A DNA stretch of 64,000 nucleotides from Metellina segmentata (GCA_947359465.1 OX375872.1:127383337-127447336), one strand, 5' to 3'. Counted from the stretch's first letter, positions 36,531 through 49,952 are shown. Notes: generated by a model from the letters alone, not told the origin. Numbers and translations are program-made.

Positions 36531-38909
36531 CTTTATTTTTTAAATCTCTCTCTCGATACTGTTAACAGATATACTTCAAATTCATCATAAGTAAAAAAAG
36601 TGTTTATTTAGAGCAAATTTTATGTTTGATCTTGATTTGCTGTGAAAGAAATTTTCTACAAAAAAATTATCATTAGTACTGGAGAAATATATATTTATGG
36701 TAATTATTGTGAGAATATAATGCAAGTATATATTCTGTAAAAACCCGAACTAATCCAGATTTTAAAATATTTCTTAAGGAAAACAGAATATAAATTAATT
36801 AGCTACAATTTTGTATTTATTATTGACAAACAAATCTATTCAATACCTCAATATTAAGGTGATAGAAATGTTTTTATTTGATACTTTTCTACTTCAACCT
36901 GTGAATGTATGTTATAATAGATTTTTAAATGAATAATTTAATATTTTTGACACGTTCCCGGAACCTTAGCTTAAGAGTACCCATCTCCTAAATTAGGCTG
37001 AGTTCTCGATACGTGACAAACCTTTACTTCTTCTAAACACACGGTGAGCATACAAATCTTAAATACATGGTTTTGCTATGAATCCCATTTTTGAAGGTTT
37101 TCGATTTTTGTGGATGCATAAGGGGACAATGCATCTTAGAAATGCTATTCATTTGGATAAATCATATAATAGTTTCATGTGTTATTTGCTACATTACATC
37201 ATCAATGGATGAAAAAAAACATGAGCTTTGCATATTTTCTGTTTGCACGATAAATGTTCTGGGGCAAAATGTCTAAAATATTTTTCTTTCTTCATGCTTA
37301 TAAGGTTTATATTTTGTTTACATATTGTTTTTTTATTTGGTCATGCATGCAGCTCATTCTGTTCGTAACCTCATGCCATAAAATCCAAATAACCAACTCT
37401 AGATTACAGTTAAAGACAAATTGAAAATGAAAACTTTTGATCGATCAGATGTATCAAAAATAATTCTATAATTCTTGCTCTAAAAGCAAATATACCCTTA
37501 AAAAGAATTCGATAATTCATGCTATAATTTTAATAATTATTTCTTGAATTAATTTAAATCATGAGAGATTTGAGAAACCTCAACAGATTGAACGTGCACC
37601 AGAGATTTGAGAAACATGACATCCTCAACAGATTGAACGTGTACCAGAGATTAAAACACGTTAGTCTAAATCGTATTCTTCAAATGGAATTAAACATTTT
37701 TTTTTTTGTTGAGACATTTGGGCAATATCACTTTCATCTTTTGCCTTAATCACTACATCTTTTTTCCATGATATTTTGTCGTTGTTTATCATCAGAGAGC
37801 CAGTCAAAATCATAAAATGGTTTGATGGAGGGTGAAGATTTAGTGGAAGCTTATGGGCCCTCTATCTCCCGGTGCTAAGGAAAAAAAAAATAACGGTACA
37901 CAGGATATTTTTATTAGCAGAAATAAAAAAAAATATATGGAATAAATCGGCTTGGAAACTGGAGTGTCAGAGAGAAACTGCAAGAGAAAACATGGACGCA
38001 ATAACATTGCACCGAAGAGACATGGCAACAACCACCGGTATTATTTACCGCAAGCTTCTTTCACAATGAAAATCATCTTTCTCGAGAAATTAAAATAAAA
38101 GTTATTGTAGTAAAATAAATTATCTCAACATGTTTAAAAAAGATTAAAAAGTTAAACTTTATCCAATGAAAAACAAGAATAAATTCATTTAAAATTGAAG
38201 AAAAGTACACCCATTTTTGTCTCAAAAAAATCTAATTGTTGTTCTCAGATCAACCCCTTTTTATTAACAAGACATAACGCTTTGAACAATACTTTTTATT
38301 AAAAAAAAATTACTTTATGTTCTTGCATTTACCTTTAGAATTCAAATCGTTCAACGAATAAAATTTCTGGTGGACAAATATTGCCATGTTAATTTAAAAG
38401 CATATAATTTGATTATTACTTTCAAAGAACACTGGTTCTGTGTTCACAATGTGTAAGATATGTTCCAAATACTTTGATGAATTTATTGATTTGACACCCT
38501 AACACAATTAATAAACCGTACACTTTTATTTATTTTCATAAGCAGATGACTAAATGGTAATAGTCTGTTGGATTTAGTTTTTTTTATAATTTGAGTAACA
38601 ATTCAACAAAACTATGATACCTTTAAGTCAATTGGTGTGGTAATCTTTGTCTTTTAAATTCTCAATGCATTCAGTGAATTTCAACCTGTATCCATTTGTT
38701 TGATTTTATCTTGTAGCAAATTCAGGGATTAGGGTCAGGTGGGGTAAAACAGTTATAAAAAGAGGTGCTTTTTCATTTATACCTAATTTGCAAAAAATAT
38801 ATATTGGTTATTTTTGCAAAAAAATTGTATCAAATATGCAACTTAATATTCTTCTCTGCATTTTAGAAACAATTTTAGCAAAAAATAATACAAATTAGTA
38901 ATTATAATG
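36531..38909. other. inner part of left arm, no gene recognised
   Basis: AT-rich. A two-unit stretch of the 44-bp minisatellite in reverse orientation lies at 37,568-37,660 (CAACAGATTGAACGTGCACC, mirror 40,900-40,992). Near the arm end there is a GGGTCAGGTGGGGTAAAACAG block. The mirror stretch is 39,651-42,029. Confidence 0.5.
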
Positions 38910-39650
38910 GACCCATAATTGTATATACCTTGGTGTCACGTTGGACAGAAACTTAACTTGGAGTAAACATATATCCACCCTTAGAGCCAAGTTCCTTGCG
39001 GCAAGAAGTATTGTTTATCCCCTAATTGCAAGGAACTCTGAATTGTCCATAAAAATAAGTTGCTCAGATACATTTCCATGCTCAGATCAGTAATCAGTTA
39101 TGCTTGTCAGGTCTGGGGATATGCTGCTAAATCCCATATGAGTAAATTAGAGGCTCTTCAAAATTCCACCCTGAGAATCATCACTAATAGCCCATGGTTC
39201 TACAGAAATGCCAAAATCCGAGAACTCGGTATTCTTGAACTTAAACAGTTCTTTGGCAAAATCAGTAAAAAATTCTACAAATCACTCATCCATATTGATA
39301 ACCCAGCAATAGCGCAGATCCCCAGATATGACCATCGTCAAATATCCAATTCTAAAAGACCACGATCAATTCTAAACTATATTTCATGTCTAACGGTAAC
39401 CGTGCATGGTAACCAGTCCATTACGTAACCCAATGCCAAACACCCGCCGCCTTGAGGTAAAATTCTTTTTTTCCGCAAGAAACGTTTTGAAACAACATCT
39501 TATCTTTCCGAAAATATTGCATTCCTTCCACGAAAACCTGTTCCTTCCCCTCACACCCGCTAAATGTTCGATGCTCTTTTCGAAGAGGCCGGCTTATTTT
39601 CCCCCACGGTATGGGGTAAAACAGGTAATTGACAACATGTTTTAAAACAG
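38910..39650. other. 741-bp palindrome spacer
   Basis: The only unpaired part of the giant inverted repeat. Most of it is a Jockey-like reverse transcriptase tail fragment. The remaining 39,430-39,650 shows no family and contains ATGGGGTAAAACAG, a short match to GTGGGGTAAAACAG near the arm end at 38,740 and thus a possible microhomology. Confidence 0.9.
38929..39428 (+). pseudogene. Jockey-like non-LTR retrotransposon ORF2 fragment
   Basis: The first frame reads LGVTLDRNLTWSKHI and continues to about 39,050. After a frameshift the second frame reads SYACQVWGYAAKSH, KLEALQNSTLRIITNSPWFY and KIRELGI. These are the LGV.LD..L.W..H and VWG.A..S....LQ..QN..LR...SPWF.RN blocks at and after the end of the Jockey-clade reverse transcriptase domain (family knowledge). 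The endonuclease and catalytic YADD region are absent. The same family left a more decayed piece at 2,533-2,950. Confidence 0.85.
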
Positions 39651-42029
39651 CATTATAATTACTAATTTGTATTATTTTTTGCTAAAATTGTTTCTAAAAT
39701 GCAGAGAAGAATATTAAGTTGCATATTTGATACAATTTTTTTGCAAAAATAACCAATATATATTTTTTGCAAATTAGGTATAAATGAAAAAGCACCTCTT
39801 TTTATAACTGTTTTACCCCACCTGACCCTAATCCCTGAATTTGCTACAAGATAAAATCAAACAAATGGATACAGGTTGAAATTCACTGAATGCATTGAGA
39901 ATTTAAAAGACAAAGATTACCACACCAATTGACTTAAAGGTATCATAGTTTTGTTGAATTGTTACTCAAATTATAAAAAAAACTAAATCCAACAGACTAT
40001 TACCATTTAGTCATCTGCTTATGAAAATAAATAAAAGTGTACGGTTTATTAATTGTGTTAGGGTGTCAAATCAATAAATTCATCAAAGTATTTGGAACAT
40101 ATCTTACACATTGTGAACACAGAACCAGTGTTCTTTGAAAGTAATAATCAAATTATATGCTTTTAAATTAACATGGCAATATTTGTCCACCAGAAATTTT
40201 ATTCGTTGAACGATTTGAATTCTAAAGGTAAATGCAAGAACATAAAGTAATTTTTTTTTAATAAAAAGTATTGTTCAAAGCGTTATGTCTTGTTAATAAA
40301 AAGGGGTTGATCTGAGAACAACAATTAGATTTTTTTGAGACAAAAATGGGTGTACTTTTCTTCAATTTTAAATGAATTTATTCTTGTTTTTCATTGGATA
40401 AAGTTTAACTTTTTAATCTTTTTTAAACATGTTGAGATAATTTATTTTACTACAATAACTTTTATTTTAATTTCTCGAGAAAGATGATTTTCATTGTGAA
40501 AGAAGCTTGCGGTAAATAATACCGGTGGTTGTTGCCATGTCTCTTCGGTGCAATGTTATTGCGTCCATGTTTTCTCTTGCAGTTTCTCTCTGACACTCCA
40601 GTTTCCAAGCCGATTTATTCCATATATTTTTTTTTATTTCTGCTAATAAAAATATCCTGTGTACCGTTATTTTTTTTTTCCTTAGCACCGGGAGATAGAG
40701 GGCCCATAAGCTTCCACTAAATCTTCACCCTCCATCAAACCATTTTATGATTTTGACTGGCTCTCTGATGATAAACAACGACAAAATATCATGGAAAAAA
40801 GATGTAGTGATTAAGGCAAAAGATGAAAGTGATATTGCCCAAATGTCTCAACAAAAAAAAAAATGTTTAATTCCATTTGAAGAATACGATTTAGACTAAC
40901 GTGTTTTAATCTCTGGTACACGTTCAATCTGTTGAGGATGTCATGTTTCTCAAATCTCTGGTGCACGTTCAATCTGTTGAGGTTTCTCAAATCTCTCATG
41001 ATTTAAATTAATTCAAGAAATAATTATTAAAATTATAGCATGAATTATCGAATTCTTTTTAAGGGTATATTTGCTTTTAGAGCAAGAATTATAGAATTAT
41101 TTTTGATACATCTGATCGATCAAAAGTTTTCATTTTCAATTTGTCTTTAACTGTAATCTAGAGTTGGTTATTTGGATTTTATGGCATGAGGTTACGAACA
41201 GAATGAGCTGCATGCATGACCAAATAAAAAAACAATATGTAAACAAAATATAAACCTTATAAGCATGAAGAAAGAAAAATATTTTAGACATTTTGCCCCA
41301 GAACATTTATCGTGCAAACAGAAAATATGCAAAGCTCATGTTTTTTTTCATCCATTGATGATGTAATGTAGCAAATAACACATGAAACTATTATATGATT
41401 TATCCAAATGAATAGCATTTCTAAGATGCATTGTCCCCTTATGCATCCACAAAAATCGAAAACCTTCAAAAATGGGATTCATAGCAAAACCATGTATTTA
41501 AGATTTGTATGCTCACCGTGTGTTTAGAAGAAGTAAAGGTTTGTCACGTATCGAGAACTCAGCCTAATTTAGGAGATGGGTACTCTTAAGCTAAGGTTCC
41601 GGGAACGTGTCAAAAATATTAAATTATTCATTTAAAAATCTATTATAACATACATTCACAGGTTGAAGTAGAAAAGTATCAAATAAAAACATTTCTATCA
41701 CCTTAATATTGAGGTATTGAATAGATTTGTTTGTCAATAATAAATACAAAATTGTAGCTAATTAATTTATATTCTGTTTTCCTTAAGAAATATTTTAAAA
41801 TCTGGATTAGTTCGGGTTTTTACAGAATATATACTTGCATTATATTCTCACAATAATTACCATAAATATATATTTCTCCAGTACTAATGATAATTTTTTT
41901 GTAGAAAATTTCTTTCACAGCAAATCAAGATCAAACATAAAATTTGCTCTAAATAAACACTTTTTTTACTTATGATGAATTTGAAGTATATCTGTTAACA
42001 GTATCGAGAGAGAGATTTAAAAAATAAAG

Positions 42030-43194
42030 TTACTGAAATTCTGGAATATTCTTGAATAGAGCAATTTCGTCAGCATTAAAACCCTAATCATCTTTAAAAC
42101 AATTCTGACACAAGCACATTTTGCAAGTATGACACTCAAAGGAGCTTTCAATGGAACGTCCGCTTATAGTTTTTAAGTCCAAGCTTACGACAAAGGACTC
42201 AAGTCCTTCTGCGTCCATCGATTTTTCTGTTCTTGTGAGCGTGAATAGGAGTAGTGAAAAATTCTGAAATATTTCTTTTGCCAGCTCGTCAATCGGTTCT
42301 AACTTGAAATCATAGAGTTGAAATGATCGCTTTTATCGGTGGAGAGTTGGTTGTTTTGTGCAAAATGTAGGCATTGCTAATGGCAGTGTCAAGTAGAAAG
42401 GAAAAACACATACCACCACCATTTAGATGATTTCCTAACTACTGAAAAATATTTTCTTTGTTGGTCAGTCAAATCAACTCCTCACATATGTTTATTATAA
42501 TCCGCGAAAGCTACGGGGGACTGCACTAAATTTTTTTTCTGATCCTTTCCTTCTGGTAACCAAACAACTCTCATTTTTAACATTTGTAGATAAAAGATGT
42601 ATCTGTTTTTTTGTCTACTCAAGTTGTACATAGAATGCTCGGAGAGTTTATGCACTGAAAACATTTGATTTCATGAGGAACCTATAACTTTAAATTCTTT
42701 GGGCAAATTTTTCGGTTTTCCATCACAGTTCCACAAGAATATATTCCTATTTTTAGCAGATCTTTCATCAGTATGACGCTACTGAAAAAGCAATCAAAGT
42801 ATATTGTGTGGCTTTTATGGGTTATGTCTTTTACTAGATGCATCATAACATCATATCCCAATCAATTTGTTGATCCCGGGGTGTTGTCTTTTTTCCCACA
42901 GTACATTTCAGTGTGTATCCTAAGTAAGGTGTACACAGCATCCAAATTTTGATGCCTCGTTTGGCGGGTTTTAAGGGCATATATTGTATAATGCCCAAAC
43001 GTCCTTTAAATTTAACGAGTGCTTCGTCAACTGATAACTGAGCGTACGGCTTAAAATGCTCGGAAAAATTTTTGCGCAAATATGTTTGTAATGGTTCTAC
43101 TTTTTGTAAGAAATTGAAATTTTCACTTTCCTTCTTAAGTTCGGATTCCCTGTCCGATATATGAAAATAGTGCTTTATTCGTAAAAAATCTATT
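42030..43194 (-). pseudogene. piggyBac-type transposase, broken (right arm)
   Basis: Mirror copy of 35,366-36,530 with the same frameshift and stops. It was therefore already dead when the arms were duplicated, or conversion keeps the arms the same. Confidence 0.85.
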
Positions 43195-43934
43195 TTTTAC
43201 TCACCCTCGTATTTCCGAGTGTTTCGTTACCCAGGCATTTTAAAAGCAAAATATCTCACAAAAGTTTATCCGATCCGCAGACAGAGTGAAGAAGCTATTA
43301 TGTGTAGTTAGAAAAGGACCCCTGACACCTGATGATCGCTTAAGGTGACAGGTCGATCTTCGAGACCCTTTCCTCACCGGTAGAGGGGAAGATACGCTGA
43401 TTAGTTTAAGGCCGGTTCGGGCGGACAGCGGTCGTCTGGATGTAAAGCCGTCTCGGGCGGTTTGGCATTCAGAGGGAAACAATAAATATTTTAATCAATA
43501 AATTGCCTTAAATAATAATAATCCCTGAATTTTACTACAAGATGAATCCATTTTCTATAGGCTAGTGTATGTTAAATCTGTTGCTACCAGACTAAAGGGG
43601 CAGATGGGAGAACAACATTTTAAATCGATAAATTTTAATTCAAGAAATACATAGGTTTGAAAATTAAAATCTTGTTATATTAAAGGAAATAATACATTAT
43701 TTTGGAAACTATTGAATGTTTCTCACCCAGTCATTTCCGAATTGTTCTTTCACAACTTTTGCCATAGCAGATGTGATTTTAGCAAAAAAAAAAATATTGA
43801 CTTGACCTAGTTTCTGATTAGGTAAAAAAACTTTTTAGGGTTCCGTTTTCAATACAACGCCATTTCATATGGTTGGACTTTTTCTCACGGGTAGAAAAAA
43901 ACAATGGTGCACGCTAAAGCTGTCGAGAAAGACG

Positions 43935-44249
43935 CACCGACCAGAGATTTGAGAAACATGACCCTACAACAGATTGAACATGGACCAGAGATTTGAGAAA
44001 CATGACCCTACAACAGATTGAACATGGACCAGAGATTTGAGAAACATGACCCTACAACAGATTGAACGTGCACCAGAGATTTGAGAAACATGACCCTACA
44101 ACAGATTGAACGTGCACCAGAGATTTGAGAAACATGACCCTACAACAGATTGAACGTGCACCAGAGATTTGAGAAACATGACCCTACAACAGATTGAACG
44201 TGCACCAGAGATTTGGGAAACTTGACATCCTGCCCTACAACAACAGATT
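43935..44249. repeat. 44-bp minisatellite (right arm)
   Basis: Mirror copy of 34,311-34,625. Confidence 0.95.
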
Positions 44250-45919
44250 TAACGCGCGAGTGTTGCTGTGAATCGGACCCTCAGAATCCCAAAGCTACAC
44301 CAGGATGCTAATTATTATTATTTTTTTTAAATACACATTGGGTAAAAAAAAAATATTTGTATTCACCTGTTTGTGGTTAATTGAATTGTTGTGCTTCTCT
44401 CACGCCAATCTTGTTGCATTTTTTGGACGTGCAGCATTTAACCTTTTCGCATGGGCTCGTATTTTGAAAACAACTTCATTCGTGGGCTCTTTCAGAACGC
44501 GCGTTCCTCTAGGGGGAGGTAAGAAAATTTACCACAGGGTTCGAGTAGAGGGGTGGTCACGGGTCTTTGTGTGAAACTGGGTGAGATAAGAGCGAGCGTC
44601 TCCTGTTGATAGCTGAACATTCACCCCTCTCTTTAAGAGTACACAGGTTGGGGGAAACTGATGTTTCTTGACATTAAGCACTGGAATTCTCAAAATGGTG
44701 TTTTGAAGTCCATTATCTTATTTTCACCAAAAAATGAACAAAAGCTATACTTCCAAAACATTAAAAAAAAATTACTCCATATTTATCACTGGCATATGTA
44801 TATTGTAAGACTCAATCCCAAAGAGGGCAATACATACTTGCCCTGGTAATGCGCTTGGCGCTAAGTGCGCGGAATAGCAACCTGTTTGGGAGGGGATAAC
44901 CTCCAGTCCAAAAAAGGGCATTCTTGTATTCTAAAGAACGTCTTTGCGAGGCTTTCTCTCTCTCGAGAAAGCTAGCGTTTCTCCAGGGCCCCGATTTTGC
45001 CGCCATGGCATCGAGCCCTGATTTTATTAACAATTTAAACTCTAGTTACTAACGTCTTCTCTCCCATTATTTCCTTTAGGTAACGGATGCATCCATGGGT
45101 ATCGTTTATTACTTTTATCATCATTGTTACTAAAATGTATATATTTATTGTATTTAATCCAGAATAACAAATAAACGTATTTGTTTCGAACCAACATAGA
45201 TCTGCTCCTCGAACTTTAAATAGTCATAGTAGAGTTAATTCCCCTTTAGCTCTCACCATTAAGGAGAGATAGTAAGAAAACTATCACATGCCCCTCACAA
45301 GGGACTATAGACTCATGTGACAGCCCATGCGAAAAAGGGACGCTCGTGGCAAATAAAGTTCGAAACCAAGACAAAAAGAATTAGTAAAAGCAAATCTTGT
45401 AAAAAAAAAAAGACAGAGCGTTTGAATTTAAATAAACAGGAAGCACGTTAAATCCATTGAGGATATCATAGCTTTCAAATCCTGTCAGGATTTTGTGTTT
45501 CTAAAAATTGGGCGCACGTTAAATCTGTTGTAGCCTGGACAGGTTTCTCAAATTGCGTGTACGTTGACGATTTCATTAAAACCTTTTAAGAGATATTCTC
45601 ACCCAATCGAATATAAAACAAATCAGACATTGTTTGCTTCCTCAGATCTTTCTTTCGAAAAAAAAATTGCATGCTGTCAGGATTTTGCGTTTTTAAAAAT
45701 CTTGCGCACGTTAAATCTGTTGTAACAAAAAATAATTTCCAGTGTCTAGGTTTTGCATGCACGTTAAATCTGTTGACGTCTCAAAATAAGTTCCAGTGTC
45801 TAGGTTTTGTATACTGTGTATAATTTGTTTTAAATATTGAATACATAATTAAAATACGTTCGGGATTTAAAGACCAACATCATTTTCGATAAAACCGCAT
45901 GCAATCCATCATTTGCATG

Positions 45920-46011
45920 CGGATTTCACCGCAGCAAGAGTATTTCTAGCTTGCCGTGCATAACCGTCCATGCACGGCAAGCTAGAAATACTCTCGCTGC
46001 GGTGAAATCCG
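45920..46011. repeat. 42-bp-stem hairpin (right arm)
   Basis: Mirror copy of 32,549-32,640. Confidence 0.9.
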
Positions 46012-46067
46012 ATGCGTATGTTCCCTACTATTGCAATTGGCGTAAAATGGTGTAAAATGACACATTT

Positions 46068-46411
46068 CGGAGCGTCATTTTGATGAAATTAGACCTTTTA
46101 ACCATTCTAAAACTAAAAACTAACACTTGTAAACGATAGATGGACTTGAAATTGATCTGACACAACACTTTTATGCTCTAATTTATGTATAAGGAATTAT
46201 TTCTAAAACATTTTTCAGAATCGGTTTCGAAAAAATTTTCAGAATCGGTTTCCGAAAATTTTTTCGAAAATGATTGTTTATGCATAAATTAGAGCATAAA
46301 ACCCTTATAAAAGTGTTGTTTCAGATCAATTTCAAGTCCATCTATCGTTTACAAGTGTTAGTTTTTAGTTTTAGACTGGTTAAAAGGTCTAATTTCATCA
46401 AAAATGACTCC
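46068..46411. mobile_element. foldback MITE inside right arm
   Basis: Mirror copy of 32,149-32,492. Confidence 0.75.
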
Positions 46412-46435
46412 TAAAACATGCGATTTTAGCGATTT

Positions 46436-46498
46436 CGAAGGGGGCGTGGCACTTTTGGCGTAGTGCGTTTTCGCGGCAGCGTCAGATCGAATCCAGCT
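46436..46498 (+). mobile_element. tRNA-like sequence (right arm)
   Basis: Mirror copy of 32,062-32,124. Confidence 0.4.
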
Positions 46499-46829
46499 GA
46501 AGAAATTTTTTAAATAATCTTGCAAATTTACTAAAAAAATCCCAATTATTTTAATAAATCCACTGTATTTTTTTCATTCATTTTCAATTTTTTTTTAGTG
46601 AATTTTCGATTTTTTTTAGTGAATTTTCGATTTTTTTAGTGAATTTCTACGTTTGTCATTTATTTTAAATGCATTAATTTGATTTAAATTATGTGATCGT
46701 GATTTTAATTAATTCAAGAAATAATTATTAACGCAGAATTAAATCAAAACAATAAATATTTTAAACTCAAATCAATAAATTGCCTGAAATAAAATAAAAA
46801 AGCATAATAATAATCCCTGAACTTTACTA

Positions 46830-47509
46830 CAAAATGAACACATTTTCTATAGGCTGGTGTATGTTAAATCTGTTGTTACCAGACTAAAGGGGGGTAGATG
46901 CGAGGACAACATTTTAAAATAATTATATCAACAAGAAATAAATATTTTAAATTAATTCTATCAACAATAAATTAATTCTATCAACAAGAAATATTTTAAA
47001 CTCAAATCAATAAATTGTCTATACAAGATAAAATTTAAAAAAAAATGAATTCATTTTCAATAGGCTTGTGTATGTTAAATCTGTTGTTACCAGACTAAAG
47101 GGGGGGTAGATGCGAGGACAACATTTTAAAATAATTCTATCAACAAGAAATAAATATTTTAAATTAATTCTATCAACAATAAATTAATTCTATCAACAAG
47201 AAATATTTTAAACTCAAATCAATAAATTGTCTATACAAGATAAAATTTAAAAAAAAATGAATTCATTTTCAATAGGCTGGTGTATGTTAAATCTGTTGTT
47301 ACCAGACTAAAGGGGGGGGTAGATGCGAGGACAACATTTTAAAATAATTCTATCAACAAGAAATAAATCAAAACAATTAGCAATAAATTAATTCTATCAA
47401 CAAGAAATATTTTAAACTCAAATCAATAAATTGTCTACAAGATAAAATTTAAAAAAAAAATGAATCCATTTTCAATAGGCTGGTGTATGTTAAATCTGTT
47501 GTTACCAGA
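46830..47509. repeat. ~211-bp tandem repeat (right arm)
   Basis: Mirror copy of 31,051-31,730. Confidence 0.9.
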
Positions 47510-47869
47510 TTTAACATACACTTACATAACATTTAACATACATTACTCATTTTATATTTCAATTGATGATTTTTTTTTTGGGGGGAGGAGGTATGCCAAA
47601 GTTGGATTGAATTCATATTTGCTCAGAGTGATTCGTGTGTTAATTTTACAAATTTCGTATCCTCCTGACCTGTATGTGATATGTATTTGTAAAAAAATTC
47701 ATTTCCACGTTAACAATCATCCTGATTCGTATCATATTAGAATAAGGATCATGTCACAATAATTCTGCAGTGGGATTGTTATTGTGTGTGAGAGACAAAC
47801 ATGACTACTGACATTTTATATTTCAATTGATTTTTATTTTTTTGGGAGGTGTGTGTTTTTTTTTCATGT

Positions 47870-48144
47870 GTAAACAATAATTCATATTTGCTGAGAGTGT
47901 GTCAATTTACAAATTCCCCCCTGACCTGTCAAGTGTGTAATATGTATTTTGTTAAAATTCATTTCCATCATCCTGATTCATATCCCAAAGATTCTTTTCC
48001 TCCAGCTTTTGAAAAAAACAAAAACAACCGACACATTTCAAGGAATGTTTATTGAGCGAGACATGAATACTGTCAACTGATTTTATACAATTGTTGCATT
48101 TCAATGTAAAATATATCTGGTTGATTTTATAAATCGAATGTATC

Positions 48145-48211
<67 letters not shown>

Positions 48212-48366
48212 CAAATGAAAATTTCGTGTGTTGATCTACAGGTATGTTCAGTGTAAAATGTTTTCACATCATTTGAGTGATTTTTTCCTCTCAAAAAATC
48301 CTGATGGTCACTCGAATCAGAGTGTGCTCTGGCCCCTCTTGTACGAGTGTGCTTTCAGGATGAGTT
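47870..48366 (-). repeat. diverged relative of array-unit sequence (right arm)
   Basis: Mirror of 30,190-30,690. Confidence 0.75.
48149..48209. repeat. (TA)n microsatellite (right arm)
   Basis: Shorter counterpart of the run at 30,345-30,411. Confidence 0.9.
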
Positions 48367-48549
48367 GGAAATCATTACCATTGTTTTGTTACACAGGTAC
48401 AGTAACGTGTGTATCAAATAATTATGCCGGATCATTAATTTCGGGACAATCTCTTCACTGCAATGAATGCATGACACTGCAGTTTTAGTGTCTTGGATCA
48501 AATGGTAATACTGGTTCAAAGACATATCTATATCTGTATATATATTATA

Positions 48550-48592
<43 letters not shown>

Positions 48593-49492
48593 CCTTTGAC
48601 CCCTTAGGTTGAAATTCTGAAATTACTCTACGAAATACCTCTAAGAAAAGGGGTATAAGGTTGTGTAAAGAATTAAGAATGCAACGTTCTCTCAGAAATC
48701 AAAATCATAAACTGAAAACATTTGTGTAAAGAAATTAAGAATGCAACGTTCTCTCAGAAATCAAAATCATGGATCACATTGCTAATTGAATGGACTGGGA
48801 TGAAGATTGTATTTATATTCACATGTTTTCAAAATGAATAAATGTTTTTTTTATTTATGATTATTTTATTTTAACGTGTGTATCAATAACGTGTGTATCA
48901 AATAATTATACCCTTTTCAGGACACCTGGATTGGTGGGAAACATGAAATCCACAACAGATTTAACATGTGTATCAAATAATTATGCCCTTTTCAGGAAAC
49001 ATGAAATCCACAACAGATTTAACATGTGTATCAAATAGATCTCATTGCTAATCGAATGGGCAGGGATGAAGATTGTATTTATATTCACATGTTTTCAAAA
49101 TGAATAAATATATATTTTTTATTTATGATATGTGTTTCATTTCAAACCCTATTAAAAAAAAAAGTTTCAGGTGAAATTTTTTTTTCTGATTGACACACTA
49201 AGCATTTTAATGTATACACATATTGTTTATTGAGCGAGGCACACAAGTTTTTTGTTGAATGATGCGAGACTCCTGGAAGAGGTACACGGTATAAATATAT
49301 ATTTTTTTATGTGATGACTTTGCATGATGCGGTATAAATAATTTTATTTTGTGGAAGGCAAATCTTCTGGTATGGGTCTCACTTTTAAAAAAAACTTGGG
49401 GGGGAGTAAATAAAACAATTGGGGTGCACGTTCAATTGATTGGCGAGAGAAGAAAAAAAAAACAACACTCGGGTGTTGCCATCTTGTTGATA

Positions 49493-49876
49493 AATGTTCA
49501 AACCCAATCTTGGAAATTAAAAATAATAAAAGGCAGTCGTAATTCACATCGCTTTTGCCGATAAATACTCAATCTTGGAAAATAATAAAAGGCACGCGCA
49601 ATCACATCGCTTTTGCCAATAAATGTTCAAACCCAATCTTGAAAAATATAAAAGGCACGTTTAATTCATTTTCAAATCCAATCTTGGAAATAAAAAATAT
49701 AAAAGGCACGTTTAATTCATTTTCAAATCCAATCTTGGAAATAAAAAATATAAAAGGCACGTTTAATTCATTTACAAATCCAATCTTGAAAATAAAAAAA
49801 AATATAAAAGGCACGTTTAATTCATTTACAAACCCAATCTTGGAAATAAAAAAAAATATAAAATGCACGTTTAATT
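49493..49876. repeat. 51-61-bp minisatellite (right arm)
   Basis: Mirror copy of the minisatellite at 28,680-29,063. Confidence 0.9.
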
Positions 49877-49952
49877 CAAAATGGGTCGTTTTCAATTTAG
49901 GAAATTTTTTTCATGGGGTTACGGTGCTCATCTATTTTTTCGACCGACTGTA

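Larger units (their letters stand above)
28606..38909 (+). repeat. palindrome left arm
   Basis: Each base x pairs with about 78,560 minus x on the other arm (78,556 outside the microsatellite at 30,345). All reading frames checked on this arm reappear with the same translation on the other. Similarity ends at ATTATAATG (38,901-38,909). Confidence 0.95.
39651..49950 (-). repeat. palindrome right arm
   Basis: Reverse complement of the left arm. It starts CATTATAAT at 39,651 and ends CGACCGACTG at 49,950. The only clear length difference from the left arm is about 4 bp at the TA microsatellite. Confidence 0.95.
28604..49952. mobile_element. giant foldback element with Tc1/mariner-type ends
   Basis: A 21.3-kb inverted repeat, with 10.3-kb arms and a 741-bp spacer, inserted in a SINE. 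The outermost bases are TA-CAGTCGGTCGAAAA on the left and TTTTCGACCGACTG-TA on the right. CAGT termini flanked by a TA target duplication are the signature of Tc1/mariner transposition (family knowledge). Symmetry stops exactly at these bases, and the flanks are two parts of one SINE. I see no Tc1/mariner transposase inside, so movement would have needed an enzyme supplied in trans. It might instead be a smaller foldback or MITE that grew in place by inverted duplication. Confidence 0.75.

Noticed and set aside
28604..49952. Palindrome as a plain sequencing-hairpin artefact
   Set aside because: The spacer is unpaired, the symmetry stops at TA-CAGT on both sides, and the flanks are adjoining parts of one SINE. 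An assembly error still cannot be fully excluded without reads.
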